This document shows positions 8,872-17,501 of a stretch of DNA of 52,888 bases, in pieces. How positions within the stretch are numbered: the first letter of the stretch is position 1; each line of letters starts with the position of its first letter. A program made the translations under genes and the position numbers. Source of the DNA: Bacteroidia bacterium (GTDB lineage Bacteria > Bacteroidota > Bacteroidia > Cytophagales > Cyclobacteriaceae); contig JAUIKU010000006.1 in NCBI GenBank assembly GCA_030430675.1, forward strand, positions 1 through 52,888. Reading direction: 5' to 3'. The notes under the pieces were generated by a model, which worked only from the letters and a program-made list of their open reading frames with translations, did not search any database and was not told the origin of the DNA.

Positions 8872-9918
8872 TTATCTCTTGAAATATTGTTCCTGATAAT
8901 ATTGTTGATATTCACCCGTGGTAACCCGAGTCATCCAATCTTCATTAGTCAGGTACCAATCGACAGTTTTTTCCAATCCGGTTTCCAGATCAACTGATGG
9001 CTGCCAACCCAGCTGACTGTTAATCTTTGAAATATCTATAGCGTATCGCGCATCATGCCCGGGACGGTCTTTTACAAACTCGATGAGTTCTTCCGATCCG
9101 CTTCTTCCAAGCTTTTCATCCATGATCTTGCACAACATGCGAATGAGATCAAGGTTCTTCATTTCGCTATTTCCACCGATATTATAGGTTTCACCCTTAT
9201 TCCCCTGATGAAAAAGCAAGTCAATGGCTTTGGCATGGTCTTCCACATGAAGCCAATCTCTGACATTGTCTCCTTTTCCGTATACCGGCAAGGGCAGGCC
9301 CCGTTTTATATTATTTATACATAGTGGAATGAGTTTTTCCGGGAACTGGCACGGTCCGTAATTGTTCGAGCAATTTGAAATTATAGTGGACAGTTTGTAG
9401 GTGTTCCGATAAGCCCTGACAAAATGGTCAGATGAGGCCTTTGAGGCGGAGTATGGTGATTTTGGGTCATAAGCTGTTGATTCATTAAATGAATCAGGTG
9501 CCTCAATAGAACCAAATACCTCATCGGTGGAGACATGATAAAACAGACAATCTTCGGTTGCGTTCCAATGGGACAAGGCGGCCTCCATCAGGGTGACTGT
9601 TCCTATTATATTGGTTTCGATAAATACCAGTGGCGCCGCAATAGATCGATCAACGTGAGATTCTGCGGCCAGATGAATAACATTATCAATGGCATATTTT
9701 GTGAATATCGAACTGACCAGTTCGGCATCACAGATATCACCTTTTACAAAATAATAGTTTTCCCTCGATTCAATGTCCTGGAGGTTTTCCAGATTCCCGG
9801 CATAGGTGAGCTTATCCAGGTTCACTACCTGATATTGCGGGTACTTTAGTACCAACCTGCGCACTACATGTGATCCTATAAATCCAGCTCCGCCGGTGAT
9901 TAGTATATTTTTTTTCAC
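8872..9918 (-). CDS. rfbB: dTDP-glucose 4,6-dehydratase
   Basis: RfbB converts dTDP-glucose to dTDP-4-keto-6-deoxyglucose. The 348-residue SDR-type protein has the NAD-binding GGAGFIGSHVVRRL at the N-terminus, the HLAAESHVDRSI motif characteristic of these dehydratases, and the catalytic STDEVFGS and YSASKASSDHFVRAY (YxxxK). The C-terminal GRPGHD-type motif appears as KDRPGHDARYAID. The start is GTG 9918, directly abutting the TGA of galE (TGAGTG), which suggests translational coupling. It pairs with rfbA to supply a dTDP-deoxysugar precursor. Confidence 0.96.
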   Translation of the reverse strand: MKKNILITGGAGFIGSHVVRRLVLKYPQYQVVNLDKLTYAGNLENLQDIESRENYYFVKGDICDAELVSSIFTKYAIDNVIHLAAESHVDRSIAAPLVFIETNIIGTVTLMEAALSHWNATEDCLFYHVSTDEVFGSIEAPDSFNESTAYDPKSPYSASKASSDHFVRAYRNTYKLSTIISNCSNNYGPCQFPEKLIPLCINNIKRGLPLPVYGKGDNVRDWLHVEDHAKAIDLLFHQGNKGETYNIGGNSEMKNLDLIRMLCKIMDEKLGRSGSEELIEFVKDRPGHDARYAIDISKINSQLGWQPSVDLETGLEKTVDWYLTNEDWMTRVTTGEYQQYYQEQYFKR

Positions 9919-10950
9919 TCAGACTGATTTCATTAGTGATTGCTGCCATCTCCAGGTATCTGCCAGTGCATCACTTAAGGTCTTGGATGTTCTCCAGCCC
10001 AGCACCTCAGCAGCTTTCGATACATCCGCATAGATCTGTTCTATATCTCCACTTCTGCGAGGCCCGATTTTATGGTTAACAGGTACATGGTTAACCTCCT
10101 CAAAGGTTTTTATTACTTCCATGACACTATTGCCCTGTCCTGTTCCCAGGTTGAAAACATCGTAGTAACTCCTGTCGGATTGCTGGTCCAGATAATCCAA
10201 CGCCTTGACGTGCGCCTCTGCCAGATCCACAACATGAATATAATCCCGGATACAGGTGCCATCCGGTGTCTGGTAATCATCGCCATACACTGTAATTGCC
10301 TCACGTATTCCGGCCGCTGTCTGGGCTACAAAAGGGACCAGGTTATTGGGAATTCCCCTGGGTAGTTCGCCAATCTTGCCGGAGGGGTGGGCGCCCACCG
10401 GATTAAAATAGCGCAAGGAAGTAGCTTTGAGCGGCATGTCACTTTGCACCACGTCGAATATGATATCTTCACAGATCTTTTTGGTGTTGCCGTAGGGTGA
10501 GGCGGCCGGCATTCGCTCAGTTGCTTCGGTTACCGGAAGTTTTTCGGGCTGGCCATATACCGTGCAGGATGATGAAAAGACCAGATCAGATACCTCAAAT
10601 TTCTTCATGGACCGCAGGATCACCATCAGTGAATCCAGGTTGTTGTGGTAATAAAGCAAGGGTTTTGCCACAGATTCTCCCACTGCCTTACTGGCTGCAA
10701 AATGGATAACCCCGCTGATCTGATTCTCATCAAATACAGTATCAACCATATTTTGATCGCAGCAGTCTCCCTCAATGCAGGTAATATCCTGTTGCAGGAT
10801 CTCCCGGAGGTTGTTGATTACTCCTGCTTCGGAATTGCTAAAGTTGTCGAGTATTACCGGAGTATAACCCGCGTTAACCAATGAGATTACGGTATGAGAG
10901 CCAATGTAACCGGCCCCACCGGTAACCAGCACTTGTTTCGAATTTGACAT
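9919..10950 (-). CDS. galE: UDP-glucose 4-epimerase
   Basis: GalE interconverts UDP-glucose and UDP-galactose. The 343-residue protein has the Rossmann motif GGAGYIGSHTV, the HFAASKAVGES segment, the SSSCTVYGQP active-site serine and the YGNTKKICEDI YxxxK pair. The sugar-binding RYFNPVGAHPSG and YDVFNLGTGQG regions follow. It leads a minus-strand operon with rfbB and rfbA for surface-polysaccharide precursors. A TAAATTTG element ends four bases before the ATG at 10950, so its mRNA may have almost no leader. Confidence 0.96.
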   Translation of the reverse strand: MSNSKQVLVTGGAGYIGSHTVISLVNAGYTPVILDNFSNSEAGVINNLREILQQDITCIEGDCCDQNMVDTVFDENQISGVIHFAASKAVGESVAKPLLYYHNNLDSLMVILRSMKKFEVSDLVFSSSCTVYGQPEKLPVTEATERMPAASPYGNTKKICEDIIFDVVQSDMPLKATSLRYFNPVGAHPSGKIGELPRGIPNNLVPFVAQTAAGIREAITVYGDDYQTPDGTCIRDYIHVVDLAEAHVKALDYLDQQSDRSYYDVFNLGTGQGNSVMEVIKTFEEVNHVPVNHKIGPRRSGDIEQIYADVSKAAEVLGWRTSKTLSDALADTWRWQQSLMKSV

Positions 10951-10954
10951 GGAC

Positions 10955-10962
10955 CAAATTTA
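10955..10962 (-). promoter_or_regulatory. -7 promoter element of galE-rfbB-rfbA
   Basis: On the minus strand TAAATTTG fits TAnnTTTG exactly and ends four bases before the galE ATG. No matching -33 TTTG is seen 18-20 nt upstream. As with cysS, the position implies a leaderless or very short-leader transcript. Confidence 0.45.
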
Positions 10963-11088
10963 GCTATTAGTGATGAATTATGAGTGCTTAAAGATGAGTT
11001 ATGGAATAACATCTTAGCTGGTAGATCACAGATCTTATCGCGGTATTATTTAATTTTACCTGTAACAACAATAAACCCAATAACCCAG

Positions 11089-12228
11089 ATGGACTTTTCT
11101 TATAACGAGAATCAGCAACTGATCACCGATATGATTAAGGAATTTGCAGCTCGTGAAATAATTCCTTATCAGAGGGAATGGGATGAAGCCCAGGAGTTTC
11201 CCGTTCCACTGTTCAAAAAGCTTGGTGAACTTGGATTGATGGGTGTTCTGGTACCCCAGCAATACCATGGATCGGGATTTGGATATATGGAATACGTAAC
11301 TGCTATCTCTGAGATCGCCAAGTACGATGGTGCTATCGGGCTATCGGTGGCTGCCCATAATTCATTGTGTACCGGGCATATTCTACAATTTGGCAATGAT
11401 GAGCAGAAGCAGAAATGGCTGCCCAAGCTAGCCACCGCTGAGTTTATCGGTGCCTGGGGGTTGACAGAGCCCAATACCGGTTCCGATGCGGCAAATATGA
11501 AAACCACTGCAGTAAGGGAAGGCGATCATTGGTTGATTAACGGTGCCAAGAATTTTATAACGCATGGGAAATACGGAGATATCGCGGTGGTTATAGCCAG
11601 AACCGGCGAAACCGGTGACAGCCACGGGATGACTGCTTTCGTAGTAGAACGAGGTACGGAAGGTTTCACCGGGGGCAGAAAAGAGGACAAGCTGGGAATG
11701 AGGGCATCGGAAACCAGTGAGATGATTTTCGACAACTGCCGAATTCCCGATGAAAACCGGCTGGGAGAAATCGGTGAAGGATTTATACAGTCGTTGAAGG
11801 TACTGGATGGAGGCAGGATCTCAATCGCTGCCTTAAGTCTGGGCATTGCCAGGGCTTCCCTGGAAGCTTCCATACAATACTCCAGGGAAAGACACCAATT
11901 CAATCAGCCCATCTCCAGTTTTCAGGGTATTTCATTTAAGCTGGCTCAAATGGCCACCGAATTGGAAGCTGCCAGTCTTCTGACTTTCAGGGCGGCAGAT
12001 CTTAAAAACAAGAACCAGAAAGTGAGCAAGGAATCTGCTATGGCCAAGTATTATGCCTCCGAAATAGCGGTAAGGCTGGCTACTGAAGCGGTTCAAATAT
12101 TTGGCGGGTACGGATATACCAAAGACTATCCGGTGGAGAGGTATTACAGGGATGCAAAACTGTGTACCATCGGGGAAGGTACCTCAGAGATCCAAAAAAT
12201 AGTAATAGCTCGTGATATTCTTAACTAG
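11089..12228 (+). CDS. Acyl-CoA dehydrogenase
   Basis: This FAD enzyme introduces the alpha-beta double bond into acyl-CoA. The frame is open from 10984, but the domain starts at the ATG at 11089 ([10 protein letters not shown]), giving the family's usual 379 residues; the upstream part is a chance extension. It has the N-terminal helical domain, the FAD/substrate signature [19 protein letters not shown], the [12 protein letters not shown] middle sheet domain and the C-terminal [20 protein letters not shown] helix bundle. A Glu in the C-terminal region (IGEGTSEIQ) is likely the catalytic base of the short-chain class. It stands alone, 59 nt ahead of rpsU. The chain length used cannot be told. 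Confidence 0.95.
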   Translation: MDFSYNENQQLITDMIKEFAAREIIPYQREWDEAQEFPVPLFKKLGELGLMGVLVPQQYHGSGFGYMEYVTAISEIAKYDGAIGLSVAAHNSLCTGHILQFGNDEQKQKWLPKLATAEFIGAWGLTEPNTGSDAANMKTTAVREGDHWLINGAKNFITHGKYGDIAVVIARTGETGDSHGMTAFVVERGTEGFTGGRKEDKLGMRASETSEMIFDNCRIPDENRLGEIGEGFIQSLKVLDGGRISIAALSLGIARASLEASIQYSRERHQFNQPISSFQGISFKLAQMATELEAASLLTFRAADLKNKNQKVSKESAMAKYYASEIAVRLATEAVQIFGGYGYTKDYPVERYYRDAKLCTIGEGTSEIQKIVIARDILN

Positions 12229-12234
12229 GATGGA

Positions 12235-12265
12235 TTTGTTTATTAAGGTCTTTTAATTAAATTTG
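12235..12265 (+). promoter_or_regulatory. Near-consensus Bacteroidota promoter of rpsU
   Basis: TTTG (12235-12238), a 19-nt spacer and TAAATTTG (12258-12265) match TTTG-N19-TAnnTTTG without a mismatch. It starts seven bases after the acyl-CoA dehydrogenase stop codon. Transcription should start near 12270-12272, about 17 nt before the rpsU ATG. It is the best promoter in the window. Confidence 0.8.
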
Positions 12266-12276
12266 CGTCCCGTTAA

Positions 12277-12283
12277 AAGGAAG
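12277..12283 (+). promoter_or_regulatory. Shine-Dalgarno-like site of rpsU
   Basis: AAGGAAG contains AGGA (12278-12281) six bases before the ATG at 12288, a normal Shine-Dalgarno spacing. Most other starts in the window lack such a site. In Bacteroidota the anti-Shine-Dalgarno is normally masked with the help of bS21, so an SD on the bS21 gene fits autoregulation. Confidence 0.55.
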
Positions 12284-12287
12284 ACAA

Positions 12288-12482
12288 ATGATCGTAGTAA
12301 ACGTAAAGGAAAACGAATCAATAGACAGGGCTCTGAAGCGTTTTAAGAAGAAATTCGAACGCACCGGGGTACTGAAAGAGCTAAGAGGTCGTACACACTT
12401 TGTAAAGCCTTCGGTAAAAAGAAGGAACGAAAAGTTAAAGGCAGCCTATCGCCAGAAGATGTACGCTGAGGAGAATTATTAA
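12288..12482 (+). CDS. rpsU: 30S ribosomal protein bS21
   Basis: The 64-residue basic protein ([19 protein letters not shown]) is a full-length bS21, which binds the 30S platform next to the 3' end of 16S rRNA. The helix [17 protein letters not shown] and the family's RR-containing tail ([11 protein letters not shown]) are visible. In Bacteroidota bS21 helps occlude the anti-Shine-Dalgarno. It is preceded by a near-perfect promoter and an SD-like site, and followed 66 nt later by a tyrosine recombinase and hpf, an order common in this phylum. Confidence 0.97.
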   Translation: MIVVNVKENESIDRALKRFKKKFERTGVLKELRGRTHFVKPSVKRRNEKLKAAYRQKMYAEENY

Positions 12483-12548
12483 GTTTTTTTTCTTTCCCAT
12501 TATCATTAAGTTTATTTCTAGGAAGACCTGTTTCCTAAGAAGCGCTTA

Positions 12549-13430
12549 ATGATCAGTTCATTTCTAAAATACCTGGAGTATGAGAAGAGGAGTAGCAAGC
12601 ATACCCTTACCTCGTACCGCAAAGATCTGGAGCAGTTTAAATTATTTCTGGAGAATTCACCTTTTCCCGTACCATTATCTCAGGTAGAGCATCAGCACAT
12701 ACGAGGTTGGTTGGTAACGTTGGTGCAATCCGGATTATCGCCAGTTTCGGTAAATAGAAAAATTGCCACACTGCGGTCTTTTTATAAACATGCCCTGCGA
12801 AACCACCAGATCGATTCAGACCCTACTTCCAAGGTAAAAATGCTTAAAACGGGTAAACCCCTGCCGGTATTCGCCAAAGAACATGAATTGAATAAGGTGC
12901 TGGACCAGATGATCTATCAGGAAGGTTTCAGGGGTTTGCGGGATCAGTTGGTACTGGAACTGCTTTATGCTACCGGTACCAGGTTGTCGGAATTGGTCAA
13001 TCTCCAGGAAAAGGACATCGATAAAGAACAGTTTCAGGTTAAGGTATTGGGTAAGCGGAACAAGCAAAGAATTATTCCTGTTCCCAGGTCGGTGATACCT
13101 ATGATTTCCCGGTATCAGCAGCAAAAAAGAAAAGAGTTTCCGGAAAACTACTCGCCTTATTTGATCGTTAATAATAGTGGAGGGCAGAGTTATCCTATGC
13201 TGATATACAGAATTGTTAACAAAGCACTGAATTCGCTGAATTCTTTAGAAAAGCAAAGTCCTCATATTTTACGTCACACATTTGCCACTCATTTACTGAA
13301 TAAAGGCGCCGAACTGAATGCAGTAAAGGAATTACTGGGTCATAGCAGCCTGGCAGCAACCCAGGTATATACTCATAATTCCATTGAAAGGCTTAAAGAA
13401 ATTTTTAATCAATCCCATCCAAAAGCTTAA
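12549..13430 (+). CDS. xerC: Tyrosine recombinase XerC/XerD
   Basis: Xer recombinases resolve chromosome dimers at dif. The 293-residue protein has the SAM-like N-terminal core-binding domain (about 1-90) and the catalytic domain. Visible catalytic residues are Arg in ATGTRLSELVNL, Lys in VLGKRNKQR, His-x-x-Arg in HILRHTFATHLL, His in LGHSSLAATQ and the tyrosine nucleophile in VYTHNSIERLKEI. Its length is typical of Xer proteins and it sits in the conserved rpsU-xer-hpf cluster, so a housekeeping role is far more likely than an integrase of a mobile element. C and D types cannot be separated here; the symbol is nominal. Confidence 0.93.
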   Translation: MISSFLKYLEYEKRSSKHTLTSYRKDLEQFKLFLENSPFPVPLSQVEHQHIRGWLVTLVQSGLSPVSVNRKIATLRSFYKHALRNHQIDSDPTSKVKMLKTGKPLPVFAKEHELNKVLDQMIYQEGFRGLRDQLVLELLYATGTRLSELVNLQEKDIDKEQFQVKVLGKRNKQRIIPVPRSVIPMISRYQQQKRKEFPENYSPYLIVNNSGGQSYPMLIYRIVNKALNSLNSLEKQSPHILRHTFATHLLNKGAELNAVKELLGHSSLAATQVYTHNSIERLKEIFNQSHPKA

Positions 13431-13450
13431 AATTTTAAACCCCAGTTCTT

Positions 13451-13792
13451 ATGATTCTACGTATTCATTCCGTCCATTTTGATGCCGACAAAAAGTTGTT
13501 GGATTATGTACAAAAAAAGGTCGACAAATTGGAAACTTTTTATGATCGCATTGTCGATGGTGAGGTGATTATGCGCCTGGAGAAAAGCCATCTCAACAAA
13601 AAGGAGGTTTTCGGCAATAAATCGGTGGAGATAAAAATCAACATTCCGGGACAGCAGCTATTTATGAAGGAGTCCTCGGATACCTTCGAATCTGCAGTTG
13701 ATGCCGTTCTGGAAAGGATGTCCAGGCAATTAAAGAAACAAAAAGAAAAGCGTTACAGTAATAAACCCAATGTCAAGGCGAGGCAGGCCTAA
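13451..13792 (+). CDS. hpf: Ribosome hibernation-promoting factor, short form
   Basis: The 113-residue protein has the single HPF/RaiA (YfiA) domain: an N-terminal [20 protein letters not shown] strand-helix unit, the [13 protein letters not shown] helix and a basic C-terminal tail. It lacks the long-form dimerisation domain, so it would stabilise or inactivate 70S ribosomes in stationary phase with no built-in dimerisation. It starts 20 nt after the recombinase stop. Its TAA (13790-13792) overlaps the metK TAG on the opposite strand (13789-13791). The tRNA genes and tuf often found next in Bacteroidota are absent here. Confidence 0.93.
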   Translation: MILRIHSVHFDADKKLLDYVQKKVDKLETFYDRIVDGEVIMRLEKSHLNKKEVFGNKSVEIKINIPGQQLFMKESSDTFESAVDAVLERMSRQLKKQKEKRYSNKPNVKARQA

Positions 13793-15093
13793 AGTCCGAA
13801 TTCCTGCCTTACCTGATCTACGAAATCGAGTTTTTCCCAGGTAAAGCATTCGACTTCCTTACTGGCATTTTTTCTTACCAATTCTTCACCAGAATCGACA
13901 TTTCGTATCACGAGTTGTTGCACCGGTACCGTTTTGGTAAACGGACTGCGACCCATGTGCCCATAGGCTGCAGTTTCGAAGAAGATGGGGTTTGTAAGTC
14001 CCAGGCGCTCGATGATCTTTTTCGGCTTCATATCAAAAATACCGCTCACTTTTTCACCAATGGCCGCATCTGTAAGATTCACCTTGGCGGTGTTGAAGGT
14101 ATTTACGGTAAGTGATACCGGATCCGGCACACCTATAGCATAGGCCACCTGGACCAGAACTTCATCAGCCACTCCAGCGGCCACCAAATTTTTAGCGATA
14201 TGCCTGCAGGCGTAGGCTGCGCTACGGTCAACTTTTGAGGCATCCTTTCCGGAAAACGCACCTCCACCGTGAGCTCCCTTGCCACCGTAAGTATCTACTA
14301 TTATCTTCCGGCCGGTGAGCCCGGCATCACCGTGAGGCCCCCCGATGATAAATTTTCCGGTGGGATTTATATGGTAGATGGTGTCTTTTAAATACTCTTT
14401 GGGTAATACGCTTGGGATAACATGTTTCAGGATATCCTCTTTGATCCTGTCCAGCATAGCGTCATCTGCCTCCTTTCTGGCTTCTGCCGAACCATTTTGC
14501 GGCGTAACAAATTCATCGTGTTGAGTGGAAATCACCACGGTATGTATGCGGTTTACGCTGCCATCATCGGAATATTCTATGGTAATTTGAGATTTCGCAT
14601 CAGGTCGCAGATAGGGCATCAATTCGGGTTGTTGCTTGCGGATCTGTGCCAGTCGCTGCACCAACTGGTGGGAATACGCCAAGGCCATGGGCATCAGTTC
14701 ATCCGTTTCGTTGGAAGCATAGCCAAACATCATTCCCTGGTCACCTGCTCCCTGTTCTTTGCCATCCCCTTCGTCCACACCCTGAGCTATGTCCGGGCTT
14801 TGGCTGTGCAAAGTAACCATGATCCCACAGGATTCCGCGTCAAATTTGTAGTCTTCCTTATTGTAGCCTATCCGCTTGATGGTATCGCGCACCACTTCCT
14901 GTATTTCGACATAAGCCTGGGTGGTTACTTCTCCACCTACAATGACCAGTCCGGTGGTGACAAAGGTTTCACAGGCAACCCTGGAACCAGGATCCTGTGC
15001 CAGCATGGCATCTAAAATGGCATCGGATATTTGGTCGGCAATTTTGTCGGGATGACCTTCGGAAACGGATTCAGAGGTAAACAGGTATGGCAT
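13789..15093 (-). CDS. metK: S-adenosylmethionine synthase
   Basis: MetK makes S-adenosylmethionine from methionine and ATP. The 434-residue protein is longer than the E. coli enzyme, as is usual in Bacteroidota. It has the N-terminal [19 protein letters not shown] metal/ATP region, the [20 protein letters not shown] signature (MAT motif 1), the second signature [16 protein letters not shown] and the C-terminal PFTKT stretch near the ATP site. It has its own promoter (15113-15142) behind the RsmI-like gene. The 3' end overlaps the hpf stop codon on the other strand by three bases. No SAM riboswitch is recognisable in the 64-nt upstream gap. Confidence 0.98.
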   Translation of the reverse strand: MPYLFTSESVSEGHPDKIADQISDAILDAMLAQDPGSRVACETFVTTGLVIVGGEVTTQAYVEIQEVVRDTIKRIGYNKEDYKFDAESCGIMVTLHSQSPDIAQGVDEGDGKEQGAGDQGMMFGYASNETDELMPMALAYSHQLVQRLAQIRKQQPELMPYLRPDAKSQITIEYSDDGSVNRIHTVVISTQHDEFVTPQNGSAEARKEADDAMLDRIKEDILKHVIPSVLPKEYLKDTIYHINPTGKFIIGGPHGDAGLTGRKIIVDTYGGKGAHGGGAFSGKDASKVDRSAAYACRHIAKNLVAAGVADEVLVQVAYAIGVPDPVSLTVNTFNTAKVNLTDAAIGEKVSGIFDMKPKKIIERLGLTNPIFFETAAYGHMGRSPFTKTVPVQQLVIRNVDSGEELVRKNASKEVECFTWEKLDFVDQVRQEFGL

Positions 15094-15112
15094 GTTTCAA
15101 ATGATTAGGGCA

Positions 15113-15142
15113 CAAATTTAGCCATTAATTGTAATAACCAAA
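15113..15142 (-). promoter_or_regulatory. Predicted promoter of metK
   Basis: On the minus strand TTTG (15142-15139), an 18-nt spacer and TAAATTTG (15120-15113) match the Bacteroidota consensus with one base less in the spacer. The start site would be near 15107, about 14 nt before the ATG at 15093. It overlaps the gap behind the upstream methyltransferase gene. Confidence 0.65.
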
Positions 15143-15157
15143 GTACAGCCCTCAAAA

Positions 15158-15874
15158 CTAGTTTGGATTAGCCTGTAAAATGAAGATAGTTGGTCTTTTG
15201 TGCAGGTCCGGTAATTTGCCCTTCCATTGGTCTGCGGTTTTGGTAATGATCGATTCATCAACCCCGCAGAGATCAGTGGCAAAGCAAACCCAGGTTCCGG
15301 ATTGGCAGTGATCAACTAATGATTGTGCCATAGCCATATTTCGATAGGGCGCCTCCATGAATATCTGACTTTTTCCGGTCTGTATGGAAGTCTTCTCAAG
15401 TGATTTAATCTTTCTTGCCCTCTCACCCTTGTCAATAGGCAGGTAACCGTGGAATTCAAAATGCTGGCCGTTCATACCACTGCCCATCAGGGCCAGCAGG
15501 ATGGAAGACGGACCAGCCAATGGTGCCACTTTTACGTTATTCCGGTGTGCCCATCGCACGATTCCTGCTCCGGGGTCGGCTATTGCCGGGCAGCCAGCTT
15601 CGGAAATGACTCCGGTATCATTGCCTTGTAGTAACGGTACCAACAATTGCCGGAGATCAGCTTCGCTGGTATTCTTGTCATACGTCCTGAAGTTAAGATC
15701 GGAGACCGAGCGGATTTTTAAAGAAGAGATGAACCTTCTGGCTGTGCGAATATTCTCAACCAGATAATAGTCAACCCTGGATACCACCTGCCGTATTTGG
15801 GGAGAGATTACTGCTTCCTGGGATCCCGGGGCTATTGTACTGGGGATCAGATAGATTTTGGCTTTATTATCCAT
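15158..15874 (-). CDS. rsmI: SAM-dependent methyltransferase of the RsmI / tetrapyrrole-methylase family
   Basis: The 238-residue protein (ATG 15874; the frame extends to a TTG at 15895 that I did not choose) belongs to the SAM-binding family of RsmI, which 2'-O-methylates C1402 of 16S rRNA. The family motifs VISEAGCPAIADPGAGIVRWAHRNN and the PLAGPSSILLALMGSGMNGQ segment are present, and the start MDNKAKIYLIPSTI resembles the P-rich RsmI start. It is shorter than E. coli RsmI, lacking the C-terminal extension; this short form is common in Bacteroidota. Whether it modifies the same nucleotide is inferred from family membership. It lies between an alpha/beta hydrolase and metK, the source of its cofactor. 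Confidence 0.85.
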   Translation of the reverse strand: MDNKAKIYLIPSTIAPGSQEAVISPQIRQVVSRVDYYLVENIRTARRFISSLKIRSVSDLNFRTYDKNTSEADLRQLLVPLLQGNDTGVISEAGCPAIADPGAGIVRWAHRNNVKVAPLAGPSSILLALMGSGMNGQHFEFHGYLPIDKGERARKIKSLEKTSIQTGKSQIFMEAPYRNMAMAQSLVDHCQSGTWVCFATDLCGVDESIITKTADQWKGKLPDLHKRPTIFILQANPN

Positions 15875-15974
15875 GATGTTTCTATATCTCAACAACCTTC
15901 TATTTCCCCCTAATACCCCGCTTGGAAATCAGTGTCATTTCAGCTAATCTTTGTAATAAACAGGATAAGATAAT

Positions 15975-16736
15975 TCAATTAATAAATGCCGTCAACTCCT
16001 TCAACAACGCCTCCGGTGCCTCCGCATGAATCCAGTGACCGGCATCGTGGATTGTTTTAATTGTGGCATTGGGGAACTGTTGTTCAATCTTGGGAATATC
16101 TTCATCGGTTATATAATCCGATTTGCCACCCCTAACAAAAAGAGTGGGTACCCGGATCACACTTCCCGGAGGCAAACCTTCACCAACATTGTCAATTTCT
16201 TCCCGTATTGTGGGGAGGTTGATCTTCCATGAAAACGAGCCGGAACCATTCCTTTTCAGGTTTTTGAGCAAAAACTGCCGTATCCCTTGATTCTCAACGT
16301 AATTCTTCAATTGTTCATCCGCTTGCCCTCTGGATGAAACTGCCTCAATATCGATGGCTGAAAGGCCTTTCAGGATCTGTTGATGGTGTACCGGATAGTA
16401 CCTCGGACCGATGTCAACCACAATTAGCCTACTAACCTGTTGCGGGTTTTCATCGGTAAAAAACATGGCTGCTTTTCCTCCCATGGAATGTCCTACCATG
16501 GAAATGGGTCCAAGTTCCAGTTCCCCCACCAATTGCCGCAGGTCTTCTGCCATTGACTGGTAGTTGAACTGGTCATCGTGAAATGAGCTACCGTGATTGC
16601 GAAGATCTACCAGGTATACTTTAAACTGTTCGGATAGTGCCCTGGCCATGGACATCCAGTTGTCCAGTGAGCCAAAAAGGCCATGTAGGATCATTACTGG
16701 CGGTCCCTGGCCCAGGCTGCGGTAATTTAATATCAT
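15975..16736 (-). CDS. Alpha/beta-fold hydrolase, YbfF-like esterase
   Basis: The 253-residue protein has the alpha/beta hydrolase core: HGLFGSLDNWM (oxyanion loop), DLRNHGSSFH, the nucleophile elbow GHSMGGKAAM (Ser about residue 97) and a catalytic His in DAGHWIHAEAP near the C-terminus. The pattern HGLFGS..NW and DLRNHG matches the YbfF acyl-CoA/ester hydrolase family. There is no signal peptide, so it should be cytoplasmic. Its ATG follows the pdxJ TAA by only two bases, so translation is probably coupled. The physiological substrate is unknown. Confidence 0.85.
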   Translation of the reverse strand: MILNYRSLGQGPPVMILHGLFGSLDNWMSMARALSEQFKVYLVDLRNHGSSFHDDQFNYQSMAEDLRQLVGELELGPISMVGHSMGGKAAMFFTDENPQQVSRLIVVDIGPRYYPVHHQQILKGLSAIDIEAVSSRGQADEQLKNYVENQGIRQFLLKNLKRNGSGSFSWKINLPTIREEIDNVGEGLPPGSVIRVPTLFVRGGKSDYITDEDIPKIEQQFPNATIKTIHDAGHWIHAEAPEALLKELTAFIN

Positions 16737-16738
16737 AT

Positions 16739-17452
16739 TTACTTTAATTGTCGGAGGTATAATTGGATGGTGTTTTCCAGTCCCAGATAAATGGCATCAC
16801 AGATAATCGCATGGCCTATGGATACTTCATCCAGGGAGGGGATAGAATTTTTGAAAAATTGCAGATTATCTAACGACAGGTCATGTCCGGCATTAATCCC
16901 CAGTCCAAGTTCGCGAGCCTTATCGGCCGCTAACACATAGTCAGCAATGGCATTATCAGCATCTTTCGCATATTGAATAGCATATTGTTCGGTGTATAGT
17001 TCAATACGGTCACATCCGATCTCTGCTGCTTTCTCAATTCTGTGTACCACGGGGTCAATAAAAATGCTGCTTCTTACGCCAAGTGAATTGAGATGCCCGA
17101 TGATCTCTTCCAGCTGTTTCTGGTGTTTTACAGTATCCCAACCGGCATTGGAAGTAATAACATCGGGGGCATCCGGTACCAGAGTTGCTTGAGTTGGTTT
17201 TACTTTTTCTACTAGTTTCAGGTAACGCTCATCGGGATACCCTTCAATATTAAACTCAGTGGTAACCACCTCTTTGAGATCAAGAACATCCCGATAGGTA
17301 ATATGCCGTTCATCGGGACGTGGGTGAACGGTAATTCCCTGTGCCCCATAGGATTCACAGTCTATTGCAGCTTTTACCACATTGGGATTATTCCCTCCTC
17401 TGGCATTGCGCAATGTGGCAAATTTGTTAATATTTACGCTTAATTTGGTCAT
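16739..17452 (-). CDS. pdxJ: Pyridoxine 5'-phosphate synthase
   Basis: PdxJ closes the pyridoxine ring from deoxyxylulose-5-phosphate and 3-amino-2-oxopropyl phosphate, the last step of DXP-dependent vitamin B6 synthesis. The 237-residue TIM barrel shows [17 protein letters not shown] at the N-terminus, the [13 protein letters not shown] active-site motif, VTSNAGWD and the phosphate-binding [12 protein letters not shown] near the C-terminus. It is divergent from the yqeY-like gene across 49 bp carrying a symmetric -7 element. The alpha/beta hydrolase follows two bases behind. Confidence 0.96.
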   Translation of the reverse strand: MTKLSVNINKFATLRNARGGNNPNVVKAAIDCESYGAQGITVHPRPDERHITYRDVLDLKEVVTTEFNIEGYPDERYLKLVEKVKPTQATLVPDAPDVITSNAGWDTVKHQKQLEEIIGHLNSLGVRSSIFIDPVVHRIEKAAEIGCDRIELYTEQYAIQYAKDADNAIADYVLAADKARELGLGINAGHDLSLDNLQFFKNSIPSLDEVSIGHAIICDAIYLGLENTIQLYLRQLK

Positions 17453-17470
17453 GGTTTAATTGGGCTGAGG

Positions 17471-17480
17471 GTAAATTTAC
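17471..17480. promoter_or_regulatory. Symmetric promoter element between pdxJ and the yqeY-like gene
   Basis: GTAAATTTAC is its own reverse complement, so both strands read TAAATTTA, one base from TAnnTTTG. It is placed 18-19 bp from the pdxJ ATG on one side and 21 bp from the yqeY-like ATG on the other. It could serve both divergent promoters. No convincing -33 element is seen on either strand. Confidence 0.35.
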
Positions 17481-17501
17481 GCAATAAAACAGTTAATAGA
17501 A

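Noticed and set aside
10984-11088. Upstream extension of the acyl-CoA dehydrogenase frame
   Set aside because: The 35 extra residues are not family-like and contain no domain; the ATG at 11089 gives the normal N-terminus.
12549-13430. Tyrosine recombinase as a sign of a mobile element
   Set aside because: It has Xer length and motifs and sits in the conserved rpsU-hpf cluster; no attachment repeats or cargo genes flank it.
14422-15015. 197-codon plus-strand open frame inside metK
   Set aside because: It is antisense to the strongly conserved metK and gives no recognisable protein; the length follows from metK codon bias.
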